Shown here in pieces: positions 12,851 to 25,902 of a stretch of 64,000 bases of DNA. The stretch lies in the NCBI GenBank assembly GCA_916700875.1, contig CAKAKS010000032.1:13739629-13803628 (forward strand), written 5' to 3'. The translations under genes were made by a program, and so were the position numbers. The notes under the pieces were generated by a model. That model made no database searches. It was given only the letters and a program-made list of their open reading frames with translations, and had not been told where the DNA came from. This stretch comes from Sebastes aleutianus. Lineage: Eukaryota > Chordata > Actinopteri > Perciformes > Sebastidae. Numbering within the stretch: position 1 is the first letter of the stretch; each line of letters opens with the position of its first letter.

Positions 12851-15800
12851 TTTTTGCATGCAGTATAAATGTGTTATTTTCTATTCTATTCTAAAAGTGA
12901 TGTATTTGAATATTTCTGCATACTGGGGTCCCTAAACAGTCTTGGAATTACATAAATTAGGTATGACTGGAAAGCTGAGAATCATGTTGCTCGAATGAGT
13001 CAAATTGCATTCATCAACTCTCCAAATGTGAAAAGATTTTGATACTGAATCACAGCACATTTTTTTCTATGGTGTTCCTTAAGGTCTTGGTGTCTTAATG
13101 TGATATTTTGGAGAGATTAATGACCATTTTTATAAATTCTCGAGTGGTAAGAAATGGTTTAATTCAGCACCAAATCTGTGTAACAAAAATTGCTGCAGCA
13201 ACTAACGAGACATAATAAAGCATCATATACTTCTATCATAATGTTCTAAGCCCTTATACACTTTTACAATTTAAAAGAATTAATTCATGTTTATTTCAGA
13301 TTCATGACTAGAATAACTTGACCCACAGTGCTGAGCTGCCTCTAAAATTAATCTTCAGGTTCCCAGCTTGCAGATGATGTACGCCACTTCTATGTTACAT
13401 CTACTGCTGACCTGCTATCTCCCCCTAAAGACCCCCAGTACCCCTCCTTAAAAAAGACAAAAACGTGTCAAAGTGGGTCTCAATTGACAGATAGGGATCC
13501 AGCTGTGGGCGAGGGAAGGACACTGGGTAGAATGGGAAAGGAACACTCACACACCATTTCCTCCATAAATTACCAAGACATCCACCAGACAAACATGCCA
13601 TGAAGACCCTCACCAATAAGAAAGAAAGCGACCTGTGGGTTTTACAGCTTGTGTTACTGGTGTCGTGTCGGCCAAACTGGTTCTCAGGGTCAGCGAGGGG
13701 TCGGACAGCAGATAAGGGCTGTAGCACACCTGCCCCGTCACCTTATGGTTTTACTATCCTGTGATGGATTAACATACAGTAGACCGCTCACTGTAGTGAT
13801 AAGAGATCCTTTCTGTTTCAGTTTGACAAACACATCTGCGACACACAGTATGAATGCATTTTGGTGAATTAGAAAATACTGTTCAATAACAATTATTGTA
13901 TTATGATGGAAATAAAATAAAAGGCTCGTCTGGCTTCAGATGGTTGCAATAATTAGCTGCCCCACTTCATCCTCATTATACCAGCAGCACCAAAACACTT
14001 TGCTCTCATTAGGGCCGAGCCATTGTCCGTCAGCATTTAGCAACCATTTTGCCTTCCCCATTACAACACAAAGAGAGGGGAGGTAAAACAGTTTACCCAC
14101 AAATCTCCCTCTGTGTGCCCACTGGTTCACTCCACCTATTCAGGCGGGGAAGTAAAGACCATCTGCTCATTTTTATAGAACTCCAGGCTCAAAACACTCA
14201 CTAATACACATTCACAGATTCTTTTGCCGTCAGCCAGCAGATTATTTGACCAAACACCCACCTAAACTCCCTCCAAAACAAATCTCAAAGAAGGCCAGGG
14301 TTGACCAAGCCAAGGAACGGGAACGAGAAATGGAAGGTGGCCATCGCATTGAATGTGAATGTGTGAGTGTTCGTCTCCTACTGGCGTGAGATGAATGGCG
14401 TCAACCAAAGGAGAAGTTGGACTGAGCACGAGCTGAGGCATTACAGCTACAGTGGTAGCCACTGGAAAAAAAAAAAAGAAAGATGGGCAGCTGCTCTCCG
14501 GTCGTCCCAAAGCCGGACATGAAATGGACAAAATATAAACATAGTTAGAGAGCCAACATGCCACAGCAGCTAAAATCAGTTTTTGAATTGTATAGATGCT
14601 AAACAACCCCACATAGCTCCCCTCTATCCCGTCCCCCTCTCTCAGCCAGAGGTTAGATTCAGGGATTGTGGGAGTTTTCCCTTTCACACCGCAGTGGACG
14701 TTTTACACCTAGGACTTCGTTGGGCACTTTCACACTTTGGCCTGTTCGACGGCACGCCATGTGGGGCCAAAAAAGCACACATTCATCTGCGCTTTCTTTG
14801 TATGAATATTCAGATACAGCTGTCTGTGACACGGAGATAGCAGCTGGTGTGCTTGGGCCCCACAGATATCCCAGTGCCATGCCTGGACAGAAGCCGCTGC
14901 ATCTGGGCCAAGACAGGCCCCAGCCGGCCCTGGCAGGCCCAGGATCTCCCCCAAATCCCACCGGTGACACCCTCTACACAAGGGTGGTCTATGACTCAAT
15001 AAACACCTTTAGCGGCCCGCAGCAGATATGATGACACTTTCAATATGTCACTACAGTGGTGATGAAATAGCTGGATAAATGGCTATTAATTCAAATATCT
15101 CAAGCATGACACCTTAGATTAAAAATGAGTTAAATTAAAACATTTTGAGTGATGTACAAGTCATCAAGAAATGTCCTCCATCATCATTTCAGGCTCCATA
15201 AATACATGAAATATTGTTGACAAGGTGGTTTTATATTACTGCTGTAACAAGTATGTGTTGAAACAGATGGCATTGCTTTGTTTTATCACAGCACTCTTGA
15301 CAAAGCAGTTTAAATTAAATTGAATTTCACTTAAGTGAATCACACAGACACGGTCTTTACTTCCGCCAATCACGGCACAGTGAATGTGACACCTGACTGT
15401 TTTGGAACGCTGCTTAAAAAAGCATTAATGGTCACATTTTTCATTATGGCTAAATGTCATAACCGGCTTAGGATGACATTTACATTTTCCCTTGTGACGT
15501 GAATGCAATTTGCCCTTTTTTTTTTAATTACCGTACTTAATCTCATACTAATCCAATGATATTGCCATAACAAGTAACGCAAGTATGGTTGGAAGACAAA
15601 GCCTTATGTGGTAAAAGAGTTTGTGTTTGGTGGGCCTGGCGTTGCCGCCTCCCTAACAGTCTGCTGGTTGGCCCTGACAACACAGCGCCACAGTGCCAGG
15701 CTGTCAGCGTGCCAGGCTCAGAGAGCAGCTGCCAGGCCAAACCAGCGGGCACTAATTCAGCCAGCCACAGGGAGCCCCCTCCATGCCTTCTTCTTCCAGG

Positions 15801-16554
15801 CCCTCCCCGTGGCTACAACTACCCCCTCATCTGTGCGTGCACACACACACACATACCTTACACAATGCAGGCTTTAATTATGACAAACTCGCCAAAAGCT
15901 AATCTCCCATCTTTTTTAATCAAAGACATTTGTAGCTGAGGGGGTTGCCAATATTCTAATAACTAATTACCAGAATTTCTGGTGAATAAACACCTTTTCC
16001 TTTGACCGACAGTGGCCTTTCTCAATCAAGCAAAGCCTGAAAATCTCTCAAAGCCACCGATGCAAGGAAATCTGGAGGACAGTTTTTGCTTGATGCTGTT
16101 TCAGAAGATTAATCATAGCTTCATGGACTTTTTTTATGTGTCCAAAGTTAGCGTATTTTCTGAACATTACAAGCTTCATGGGGGGCTTGCATCATTCATT
16201 TCTATGCTTGTCATTGACACATGTCCATGTTCATTGCACAAATCATTAACATCCCGCCCGTTTTGTCATATTCTCCCCTGAATGAGCGTGCAGTCGCTGA
16301 GCCCCGGGGACTGTGTGACTCTGTGGTTGGTTAAGTGACGGCCAAAATGCTCAGAAGCGTTCAGCTGCTCTTCTGATGTGATGAAGACTTTCTGTGGTTA
16401 GATCCTGCTGTGTTCTGGGCCTCTCACCCCTGAGCTAAGCTCATGGTTGAAAGGACAAACTTTTTCTCTACAAAGAGTGGGCGGATTAGAGTATTCTGGT
16501 GGCTGAAGAACTACCTGCAACGTGTACGGCTTTGAACAAACACAAGGATTTCAT
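12851..16554. other. gene-free stretch
   Basis: No gene is supported. Overlapping frames on both strands near 14260-15030 arise from locally GC-rich sequence and have no recognisable domain. A short CA run lies near 15840. Confidence 0.4.
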
Positions 16555-16946
16555 CCGCTGTTCTTGTCCCGTGCGTTAAGTTTCACTTTAACGTTACAAT
16601 CAGCCAATTGTTCGTGTCCCGTGTTCATAATGTCCAACCATGTTGTTTTTTCCTAAACCTAACTAAGTGGTTTTGTTGCCTAAACCTAAGCAAGTGTTTT
16701 TTCCAAACTCGTCACATACTGACGCTTTGTCAGACCCCTCGGCGTCACTTTTCAGTCGCAGTTAACACGTGTTTAATGTTGTGAATTAAACAAAATCACT
16801 TAGGTTTTGGAAAACACAACATGGTTGGGCTTAAAATTACGACATTTTTACATTGAAAATGTGACTGAACGTTGTGAACAGAGAACATGAACGAACAGCT
16901 GATTGTAAAGTGAAACTGAAATGTAAGGCACGGGACACCAACAGCG
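16555..16946. mobile_element. foldback repeat with CCTAAACCTAA interior
   Basis: The two ends are inverted copies: CCGCTGTT...GTCCCGTGC at about 16555-16575 pairs with GCACGGGACACCAACAGCGG at about 16927-16946. Further inward, AGTTTCACTTTA..ACAATCAGC and CCAACCATGTTGT also recur inverted. The central part has the TAAACCTAA motif that also occurs near 60.46-60.50 kb. It is a non-coding inverted-repeat element of about 390 bp. Confidence 0.65.
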
Positions 16947-17212
16947 GTCTCCTGGATGAAAGCCTTGTGTTTGTTGGACCCATCCACCTCCTCTCCCGCC
17001 TGTCCTCTGTGTCTCTTTAGCTCTTTAAACTACGTCACCATAGCACTTTCCCAGAGTGTTTAATATTGGTGTGGGTGGGTTTACATTGTAGTTAATGGAA
17101 AGCCCAGCGCATCTCATACCGGCGCTGAAGGGTGCCTTATGCGGGCTGCGAATGAGAATGGGCTGTGGCGCTAGAGTAAAAGTCAGGGAGACACGATTCA
17201 TCCATGGGGACC

Positions 17213-17330
17213 ATTAATGTCTGAACAAAATGTCACGGCAATCCATCGAACGGTTGTTGAAATATTTCAGACTGGAACAAAGTGGTGGGCTAACCGGCCG
17301 ACCAACATTGCCATCCGCAGAGCCAGGCTG
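17213..17330 (+). repeat. dispersed repeat, family E copy 1
   Basis: The block contains AATCCATC..ACGGTTGTTGAAATATTTCAG, closely related to blocks at 51936-52110 and in the repeat cluster at 56468-56965. It is non-coding. Limits are approximate. Confidence 0.45.
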
Positions 17331-20230
17331 CTAGCGTTTATTAGTGTACTTATGCATGTACAGTGAGACCAGCTGGAGAGTTTACATTCCTCTCTGCATC
17401 AAACACATTCTCATCTGCACCCTCACCTGTCACTCATCCTCTATCTGAGCTCATCTGTCCCAGCTGAAGGTCACAGTATGGCTGGTTCCTTCGGAGAGGC
17501 CCTCAAGGTCCCGATGCTCCATGCTGCCTGAGTAAACACGGCGCAGCAGTTCATAAAGATGCATATTGTGTGCCTCCATCTGTGTATGTGTGTGTTTGAA
17601 TAAATGTGTGCATACTGAGGGGCCTTCCTGAGTTGGGTTTCCTGGCTGCGGGGATACATACATACCGTTAGTATAAGGCTGGCTGAAATATTGATGCTGT
17701 GTTTTGTTCTCATTTTTGCTGTACTTGAGAGGCCATCTGGATAGGTCAGCCTTTCTCACGTTAAATATTAATTCTCTCATTGAATATGGCTAGGGGAGAG
17801 TAAAAGAGGGTCATTTTGTAATGTGAGAGAACTAAAGAGGGAGAGGAGGAGGTGGTGGGTGGAGGGGGGGGGTTGAGCGGGATTCAACAATAGGTTTTTC
17901 CTAACAGATGGAAGATTGGCTGCAGGGATATAGTTCAGTGTTACAGTGGAACCTGATATCTGATTATATTCCTCCCAGCTCACGAACACAAAAGGATTAC
18001 ATGTGGTTACATGAATAATGAAATTGAGATTATTTTGTTGACACGCGTCTAATTTGTTGTGCCACAGCCGTGAGCTGCTGAATACTGCCCATCAATCTGT
18101 CCCTTTGTGCCGCATTACTCAGGTAAGACCCGGCGGATCGAGTTCTTCCAACAAGCCAATCAAAAAGGTCGCTTCTGGCCAAGTCTGCCACCTACGGCTA
18201 AAGCAACTATCCGCTGAAAATTAAGGCTAGTAATTAGCAGAGAAATGTCCACGTGGCAGGACTCGATCATGAGTACAAATTTAAAAAGCTCACAAACAAT
18301 CGGATTATTGACAGTCCAGTGGTCCAAAACTGTGTGTTCAGCATCAACAGAGAAATGCACCGTGGTCTGAATGTGCACTTAGTCGGAAAACTCAACGATC
18401 AATTTTAATGATGTGCTTACAACATGACAATCCTAACAAGGTGCCATTTAAAGGGAGTGGTAAATTATCCCTCCGTTCTTCTCAATAATTAACAAAAGCC
18501 TATCAATTATGAACAAATCTGTAGCCTAACACTCATCAAGAGGAGGGATGGTTGCCTAGGAGCTTTGGCCTGTTCTGAACATGTTGTTGCTTTGGTGTTG
18601 TTGGTAACTGGAGCCCCTGCAGTATGACAGTAACATGGTGGAAAGTAAATAAGGCAGTGGCGTAGGGTGGGACACAATACCTTTGTTTTGGGTGCTGTCA
18701 GAAGGGCGTCACAAGTCTAGGTGATCAATAATGCAGTCTGGCACGTGTCCGGTTGTCTTTGTTGCCTGTAATGATACAGAAATAACACCTGTGATTAATC
18801 CAAATATCTGTACTTTTCTATGTAGTTCAAAACAGTCCATAATATTTTAAAGCGATAATCATTGTTTACTGGTGACCTATTGCAATTACACCTTGAGCAA
18901 ACAGCAGGTCTCCATGTTCCCAGTGCTCAGTCAAAACAATAATTGGCCTTGCAACAGTTGAACCACCATTTTCGGATGCTAAATCAACACAGCTGGACAT
19001 CCTAAAGTTTGTGTTTATGTCTGTGCGCTACCTTTCCGACTAAGGGTCTAAAAATAGCTCGGCAGCATCCTGCTGTGATGCTGGAGGTGCAGTCATCTTT
19101 CCCCTCTGAAGGACACAACACTGTCTGAAGTTTGGGAGCAGTGGGAGTGGGGGGAGTAGAGGGAGGAAGCGGTGACTACCGTGTGACAAGCGCCCTGTTC
19201 CTTCCTCACAGGCCTGAGAAACAGGAAGTGCTGCACATAAGGCATTATTGTGACGGAGAGGAAATGCAAGGTCCTCTAAAATAAGAGCCCCCGATCTGGT
19301 TGTCAATGACAGGAGCCTGTCCTCCACAGCCCCACAGAGACACCCCCCCCCACAACTTCACTGTTGAGTGACGCAGATATAAACCAAGCTACCATTCTGT
19401 AGCCATACAAGACTTCTATGTGTAATGAATCCTACAAATAACACATACAGAGCAAGTTCAGTCTACATATAAAGCCGTGGGAAAGTATTCAGCTCAAAGA
19501 TAACGTCAAGAGAATCAGCTTTGTTAAACCTTTTGTTCCCTGCTGAACCCACCCACACACAGATTGAGCAACAACAGCATTTCCAAGGGTTAAAGGAGGC
19601 ATATGGGTAGGATCCATCCTGCTTGTGTTTAGCAGAAGCTGAGGAGGAGCTGGTTGCTAAGAGAGATGCAAGAAGGCTTTGTGCCGGGCTGCCTCCCAGT
19701 TAATTAAAATCCGACTTTATCTGTTTCAGGCTTTCAATTAGAAAGCTCTGGAAAGGACCCAAGCCTCTGTGTGTAGATAACCATAGCAATAAGATGTGAT
19801 TAATACGGGAGGCCCATTTACGGCGCAGCAATGCCCTGCTGTTGAATCCATGCCTCGTTTTGATCCCAGGCACCAACCTCTGATGATCCAGGCAAAAAAA
19901 AGAATTGCCGTGCAGTGCCTCTCTGCAAAGTCTGGACCTCAAGCTGCAAATTAGATGGATAAGATCTGCTTTAGTAGAACATGGCAGGTGTTGGCCACCT
20001 GTGATCATGTACATCTGAACTGCAGCATCGACCGAGGCAGCAGAGAGTCAGTATCACTGTTCAGCCTGTGCCAAGTCTTTGGTCATCAGTAATCAAAAGA
20101 AGTGTCAGCTAGCAATGTTTTTGCTCAATTAACAGCAGATCCATCAACACCCGTCGCTGCTTTTCACAATCAATTAACTGGAACACAGAAGCCAAGCTGT
20201 ACCGGCAATAAATCACGCTGAGCTTAGCAC
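17331..20230. other. gene-free stretch downstream of exd1
   Basis: No gene is supported between the repeat at 17.3 kb and the 3' end of exd1. Frames here, such as one at 19040-19327 on the minus strand, show no family resemblance and no splice context. Confidence 0.4.
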
Positions 20231-20670
20231 ATTATGGTTTAATGGGCATGTGGAGCCGTTTTTTTGGTTGTAGTTTGTGCTACAGCAGCCAAAGCTATTA
20301 TTTCTTGTCATTTTCTGCATCATAAAAATAATTAAACTATTATAAACACATCGTTTTAGATGTTACAGTTAAGAATTCAGTCAATTATCACTCAATTCAA
20401 ACTAAATTGAGAAGGATTTAGAGGCAAACGCTCGTGAAAGCACAAATAAAAAGGAACACACAGGCACACATTTTGTCACAAACAATACAAAATATATTTG
20501 AGTGAACTGGCATGCAACATCCAAACAACTAAATCTTTCTCTTTTCACAAACACCTGGTATCAAACAAACCTCTGCACAAAACAGAATATTTACTGCCAT
20601 CTACTGGTCACTTTAGGAAATCACAAACAATGGAACAGCAACCATCTGGAACACGTGCAAAACACTTCCT

Positions 20671-23600
20671 TTAACGTCTGAAAGACCTGAATGACTGCAT
20701 GAGTGAAGATGAGATGGACTCGGGTGTCGAAGAAAAATGTTCTCCTGTCGTGCCAAAAGTGTCCTTTGGCGGGTCATTAGCACTGGGGCCAGGCTGGGGC
20801 ATCACTTCTTGGGCAAGTGTATGGTTGGGGTTCTCTCTGGGGATCTGATCTTGTGTCATTTGGAGGAGGAAGCCTCTTCCTATGGCAGGTAAGGTCGTGA
20901 TGGATGACTGCTCTTTCCCAAAGGGCCTCCCTCTACCCATTGAGTCCATCAGTACCTCTGTGCGCCCTCTGCCTACACCTGACAAGGGACTGTTGGCAGA
21001 CATTTGTTTCCTGAGGTCTGATGCAGAGGCTGGGACTGGAGCCTGAGCTGCTGGGTCAGGGGAGGCTAGGACATCCACAGTCACAACATCGTCGACTCTT
21101 GGAGGGCTCGTGGGTGGCTCGTGAAGGAGAGGGTCCACTTGTGAAGGTGATTCCACAGTTGCGGGTTCAAAGGAATCTGCCTGTGTCTGGCCGCGCTCCT
21201 CTGCAGCAGGTTTGGTCTGGGATGGAGACCGAGTACGGGGGTTGAAGCGAGCCAGCAGACCTTCCTCTGTGACAGGGTAGTGGTTGGTAGCCCACTCCTG
21301 CCGCTCGCGACGCATTTGCTCCAGCTGCCTGAGCTCTTTGGGCAACTCCAACACACCCTCCTGAGAATGCAAACAGGTAGACTGTAGATCAATGACTGTG
21401 CTTTGAGGATATATGTGAACCTGTCTTTGGTTGCTGCTTTTGTTCCTTCTGTTAATTCTGGCTGTGAAGAGATTTCCTTCCCAACACAATATCAATGTAA
21501 GAGATGAGGAACAATTTATCAAAGTTATGTTTTTAACACAAAATTCCTTACTTTCCCTACACCACAGGTCAGCAAGAAAACACTGACAAGGGACACAAAA
21601 ATAGGCAGTTTTGTATTAAAAAAGACATTTGGAAGATATTTGACTTACTCAGACTGCTGAAGCCGCAAATTTGAAATGTATTTTTTACACAGAATGAAAA
21701 CTGGATTTTGTCCTCCATCAATTCCACTGGAATCATATCAGGAAAGGATCTCTTGACAGTCAGTATGGACAGGAGGAACAATTACCCCAAAGCCACTCCC
21801 CCACAATTATCACTATGAAGGTAAACATATCATAACAAACATGGCAATTGTTAGTACTCACAGCTGTCAAGCTAGCAGCTTTGGTGAAGACTCCGGTGAC
21901 GTGCAATGAGTGCACGGGCAGAGAGCAGGCAGGCAGGCAAGTAGCCACGATTTTTTTTTTTGTCAGAGCATTTGATTTACTGATTGCTGACTTTCATAAA
22001 ATATAACAACAATGTATTTGAACAGCACTACCAACCAGAGCTTTAAGAAAAACTTGAAAAATATGTAAACATGTCTTTTAAATGAGCTTCAGCAAGGTTT
22101 TTATGACATACACACATTGAAGCAGTTAAAAAAAAAAGGTATAATATGAAGGAATTTTCAAAAAAACAATGTATAAACTACAATTATAATCGCTCTCAAT
22201 CATCACTAGAAGAGTGTGGTGGTGTCTGTATCTGCAGAGACACTGCAGCAACTGACAATTGTTACACATTATACCTTTAAAACCATCTAAATAATCTCAG
22301 GGAGGGAAAAAATAGACACCTGCACACCCGTACAGAAACTCAGTTAGTCTGCTGTGAATTGTGAATGCACTGTATGAAACATGTTGGGCAGAAACAAAAA
22401 CAAAACGATGGCTAGCAAGTTCACATGTTCAAAATAGAAAAATACTTTTAATGCCTGATTTATTTATCCACCAAAGAAAGATGTTGCAATCAAAGGCAGA
22501 CTACATGCCCAGGAAATGTGCTCATTTGTGAATTACCCACCATGCTGACATGCTCCAGTTCATCAGGTTCATAGTGCCTGCTGTTGAGGTATGAATCCAC
22601 CAGGGCCATGTAGTCTGTCATGAGAGTATCCAGCAGCACCAGTCTGAGAGGCTGAAGGTGGATCACTGACAGAGCCATCACCTTGAGCAGGGGTACAGGA
22701 CAGGGCCGCGTGAACCACATCTCCCTTTCTTCCTGTAAAGACACACACCGCCAGTGATTACAGCACACTCAGATGCAACTACACGGTACATAAATCCATC
22801 TTGGATGAGACTGTGTACCGTACCTTGGTGAGCTGTGACTTCACCTGAAGGGATAAGAGTTGGGAGGAGGGCACCTTCAGATGGAGACTCACCACCTCCT
22901 GCAGAGTGCTGATTCTGTCGGGAAGGAGACCTCCTGTCTCGGAGTAGAAGCACATGAGATCTGCCACCTAAACACACGTAGAGAGAAAAGTGGGAAATAA
23001 GTAAGATCAAATAAACACGCAGTAGAGAGAGTATACCACCGTACACACTGCACACGTACCTGCGTATCGAAGACGTTGGTTAGCCCTACTCCAAACTGAG
23101 CTATCAGACATCCAGCAATGGCTCTGCAGTCATGAATGACCTGTGCAAAATGTACAAACAACTTACATTATGGCAATAATCACAACTCGTACTGAGCAGT
23201 ATTTTTAGTCTGCTTACAATGCTAACCTTCAGTATGTGCTTATTTTCCAGGATCATGGAAAGACCGTTCTTAAAGGCCCGAGCTCCAAGTAGCAGGATGT
23301 CAAACAAATATACTTTGTTTTTAGTGGCAATCTAGATAATGAAGATCAGTTTAAGTTATTTTCTTCTTCTTTTCATTCTTGTGATGAAGAAAAAGAAAGG
23401 AGCGAAGGACAGAAGAAAAGACTTCTCACCTGCAGCCAACACAGTCTCCCATTCTTAAATACCTCGACTCCATCAGCTCCCACACCTATCACATGCTGCT
23501 TCTTGATGTGCATCACCTGACGGATGGGAAAGACATTATCCAGAGTTTTTGAGACAACAGGTCTCAGTGAAGACATGTCTACACATAGATTCGGATACTG

Positions 23601-25702
23601 AAAAATATAATTTAAGTGATTTATGCAACAGAAAAGAACTTAGAAATCAACTTACAGCAGACCCAAACTTCTCATGAAACGCATCAATGACTACAAAGTC
23701 TATGTAGTCCTCCTCATCTTCATCATCATCTGTGAAAAAAGGATCCTCTCAGTGATGATAATAATGATGAGGATTTCCATTTGGAAGATGTTAATTTGAA
23801 TTGATTATGAAAATAGCTTCAGCAAAAAATTATTATCATAACATCTCTCACCCAATGCGATTGTCTTCCTGTATGGCTGAAACTTTTCCACATTCAAATG
23901 CTCTTCAAGTCTGTGGTCGTGAATATTTCTGTGAAACACACATTGCACGTTACAGCTTAATGGTCAGGTCAGGGCCAGCACAGTGTGCTAGCTGTCACAA
24001 TAATGAAAACATTGCTTGTTGATTACTTACCCACTACCAGTGTTTGCTTCACTGGTAAATTCCACTGTTAATTAAAAATACAAAAAACGTCATGTCAGAT
24101 GTCAAAACTTTTAATTAACAAAAACAAAAAGGTTATATAACATTCTTACATTTGCTGCTAGAGAAAATATATTACTACAGTGGATTAGTGATAAGAAACC
24201 CTCTGTTCAAGGCTGGCGTAAAGTGATATTTGAGATGGTCCCTTTGGAATATCTTACAAATATTCTACATGCCAAAGTAGATCAGTTCTACAATATCTGG
24301 CAGCCCTATCTGAATTGTATTGGACCTGATCTCTCCTCCATTATCTCACAAGGAGTCTCTTGAACATGAACTCATATATCCTGTGACTTCCCTGCACTAT
24401 GGACTATTTCCTATGACCTCCTATATTCATTTTTTGATCTGAGCTGTACCAGTGTTTGTCTGTTTGTTGTTGTTTTTTTAAAATTATTATTCTTATTGTG
24501 TTTGTGAAAATAAGAAAAACAATAAACATATTATAAAAATAAATAAATAACATAGTAAAAAATTAAAAAAATATTCACTCCAGCCTTCACTTTTCAGATA
24601 TTACTTTTATTTACTCCTCTACTTCATGGTTGTTTTTTTTGTTTTGTTTTTTACATTTATCCTTTGATATTGCAATATATTGTTATTAATTGTTTTTTAT
24701 TTGTTTGTTTGTTTCATTGACACAACAAATATTAATTACTTATTTATTGTTTTCTTCCATTTACATGCATGTTCTTTTTAAATATCTATATATATTGTAA
24801 TTTGCTTAATGAATTGTATACATGTATTATTTTGTTCTTTTTTTTTTATTTGTATTTATTATTGAATTGACGCTTTGGCAATATTGTTCACCTTACAGTC
24901 ATGATCAATAAAGCAAATTTAATTTAATTTAATTGAGATATTAGTTGTCACTTGAGTGAACTCACCATTCAGAATCTCATGGCCGAAGAACATCTTTGAG
25001 CCAGGAAACTTACAGCCATTACTGCCACTGACAACTGAAACAATACACAAGTTACACAAAGGTTACACACAGATACGAAAACAGCAAATGCATTTAGACT
25101 GAACCCATTATTGAGTTGGGGGCCCCATTGAAAGCATCCTAACATACAGCTTCACTTCACTCCCCAAACACCAACACACTCACATCCAACCCCCCAGCAT
25201 TAACACAGAAACAGCTTTTAAAGCTAGTCACATGTCAAAGACTATTTTTGGAACAGTAATGCAAACAGCACTTCACTATGGACATAAATGCACTTTTCTC
25301 TGCTGCTAAACATGACTGCACATTGTGTGAAATTGTGTTTGAAATGTTTATTTATTTTATTTTTTTATTGTTATTTTTAGTTATGTTAATTGTAATACTT
25401 ATTTATTCTATCCTTTTTAATGCACTGACAAGGGGAGCTGGGTGAAACAATATTTCGTTTCCTTCTGTGTATGCAAATACTCAGTGAAATGACAATAAAG
25501 TGAATCTTGAATGTTAACTCATCAACAATGTGATGCTAACTAGCCTATACAAAAAACACATGTGTTTCTTACCGTCCGCCAAAATCAATGTTTTGTTGGG
25601 ATTGATGCGTTGAACGACTCCGAGGTAGGATGAAGACTTGAGGGTCAGTTTGATGCGTTTCCCCTTCAGGATGTTCAGGAACTGAACGTCGTCCACAACC
25701 AT
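20671..25702 (-). CDS. exd1: EXD1, piRNA-pathway exonuclease-fold protein (11 coding exons)
   Basis: Coding exons on the minus strand are 25702-25573, 25034-24966, 24064-24031, 23928-23852, 23729-23656, 23516-23430, 23331-23227, 23140-23060, 22967-22824, 22732-22541 and 21360-20671. All joins keep frame and all introns are GT-AG; the product is 560 residues (human EXD1 is about 514). Residues 1-70 are an Sm-like fold (FLNILKGKRIKLTL, KMFFGHEILNVEF). An acidic linker lies near 104-110, and a DEDD-type 3'-5' exonuclease fold spans about 115-300 (NGRLCWLQIAT, KVIHDCR, NVFDTQ, LQPLRLVLLD). The tail is low-complexity with three GRG motifs (461-464, 473-476, 492-494). Motif I reads GAD instead of DxE and motif III has ALS, so catalysis is probably lost. 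In mouse and silkworm EXD1 acts with a PIWI protein and TDRD12 as an RNA adaptor in piRNA biogenesis. The start ATG at 25702 has A at -3 and G at +4. Confidence 0.9.
24157..24540 (+). mobile_element. LINE L1/Tx1-type ORF2 3' end fragment
   Basis: From 24157 to the stop at 24361-24363 one frame reads WISDKKPSVQGWRKVIFEM and then DQFYNIWQPYLNCI. This is the pattern of the extreme C-terminus of L1/Tx1-group LINE ORF2 proteins of fish. A short 3' UTR ending in an AATAAA and AAATAAATAAATAA tail follows. The 5' part is absent, as usual for truncated LINE insertions. It lies in intron 2 of exd1, antisense to the gene. Confidence 0.65.
24861..24935 (+). mobile_element. LINE 3' tail
   Basis: The text GACGCTTTGGCAATATTGTT followed by CAATAAAGCAAATTTAATTT is the 3' UTR end of a fish LINE with a short repeated tail. 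It lies in the same exd1 intron as the ORF2 fragment. The upstream AT-rich stretch from about 24600 may belong to it. Confidence 0.5.
25290..25512 (+). mobile_element. probable LINE/SINE 3' end
   Basis: This stretch in exd1 intron 1 ends GACAATAAAGTGAATCTTGAAT, the polyadenylation-like and short-repeat tail seen at 3' ends of fish non-LTR elements (compare 27035-27065). The upstream part is AT-rich and carries no recognisable coding sequence. The left limit is approximate. Confidence 0.45.
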
Positions 25703-25815
25703 GTTGAACTCATGTAAGTTATACAAGTAAAAACAGTAAACCTGCTCGCTGTCGACGCTTTTCCATTAACCACAACAACAACTAGCTGAGCCAACAACTA
25801 GTCAACCAATCAGCT
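25703..25815 (-). promoter_or_regulatory. exd1 5' flank with inverted CCAAT box
   Basis: The stretch directly upstream of the exd1 start codon carries CCAATCAG at 25806-25813, which on the gene's strand is an inverted CCAAT (NF-Y) box about 105 bases from the start codon. No TATA box is obvious. The transcription start is not determined, so the promoter role is inference from position. Confidence 0.35.
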
Positions 25816-25902
25816 GTTGCATTCTTCTTCTTCTTCGTTAATTAAAAGGTCAATGTTGCGTTCAAAAGCATCTCGTTCATTTCAGAATCGAACTTCCTCA
25901 AT

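Noticed and set aside
14262..15031. Overlapping frames of 85-141 codons on both strands
   Set aside because: They come from a locally GC-rich segment; no domain, and no coherent exon structure on either strand.
25703..25726. An N-terminal extension of exd1 to 25726
   Set aside because: The codon there is TTG, not ATG. The ATG at 25702 has a good context and matches the usual EXD1 start.
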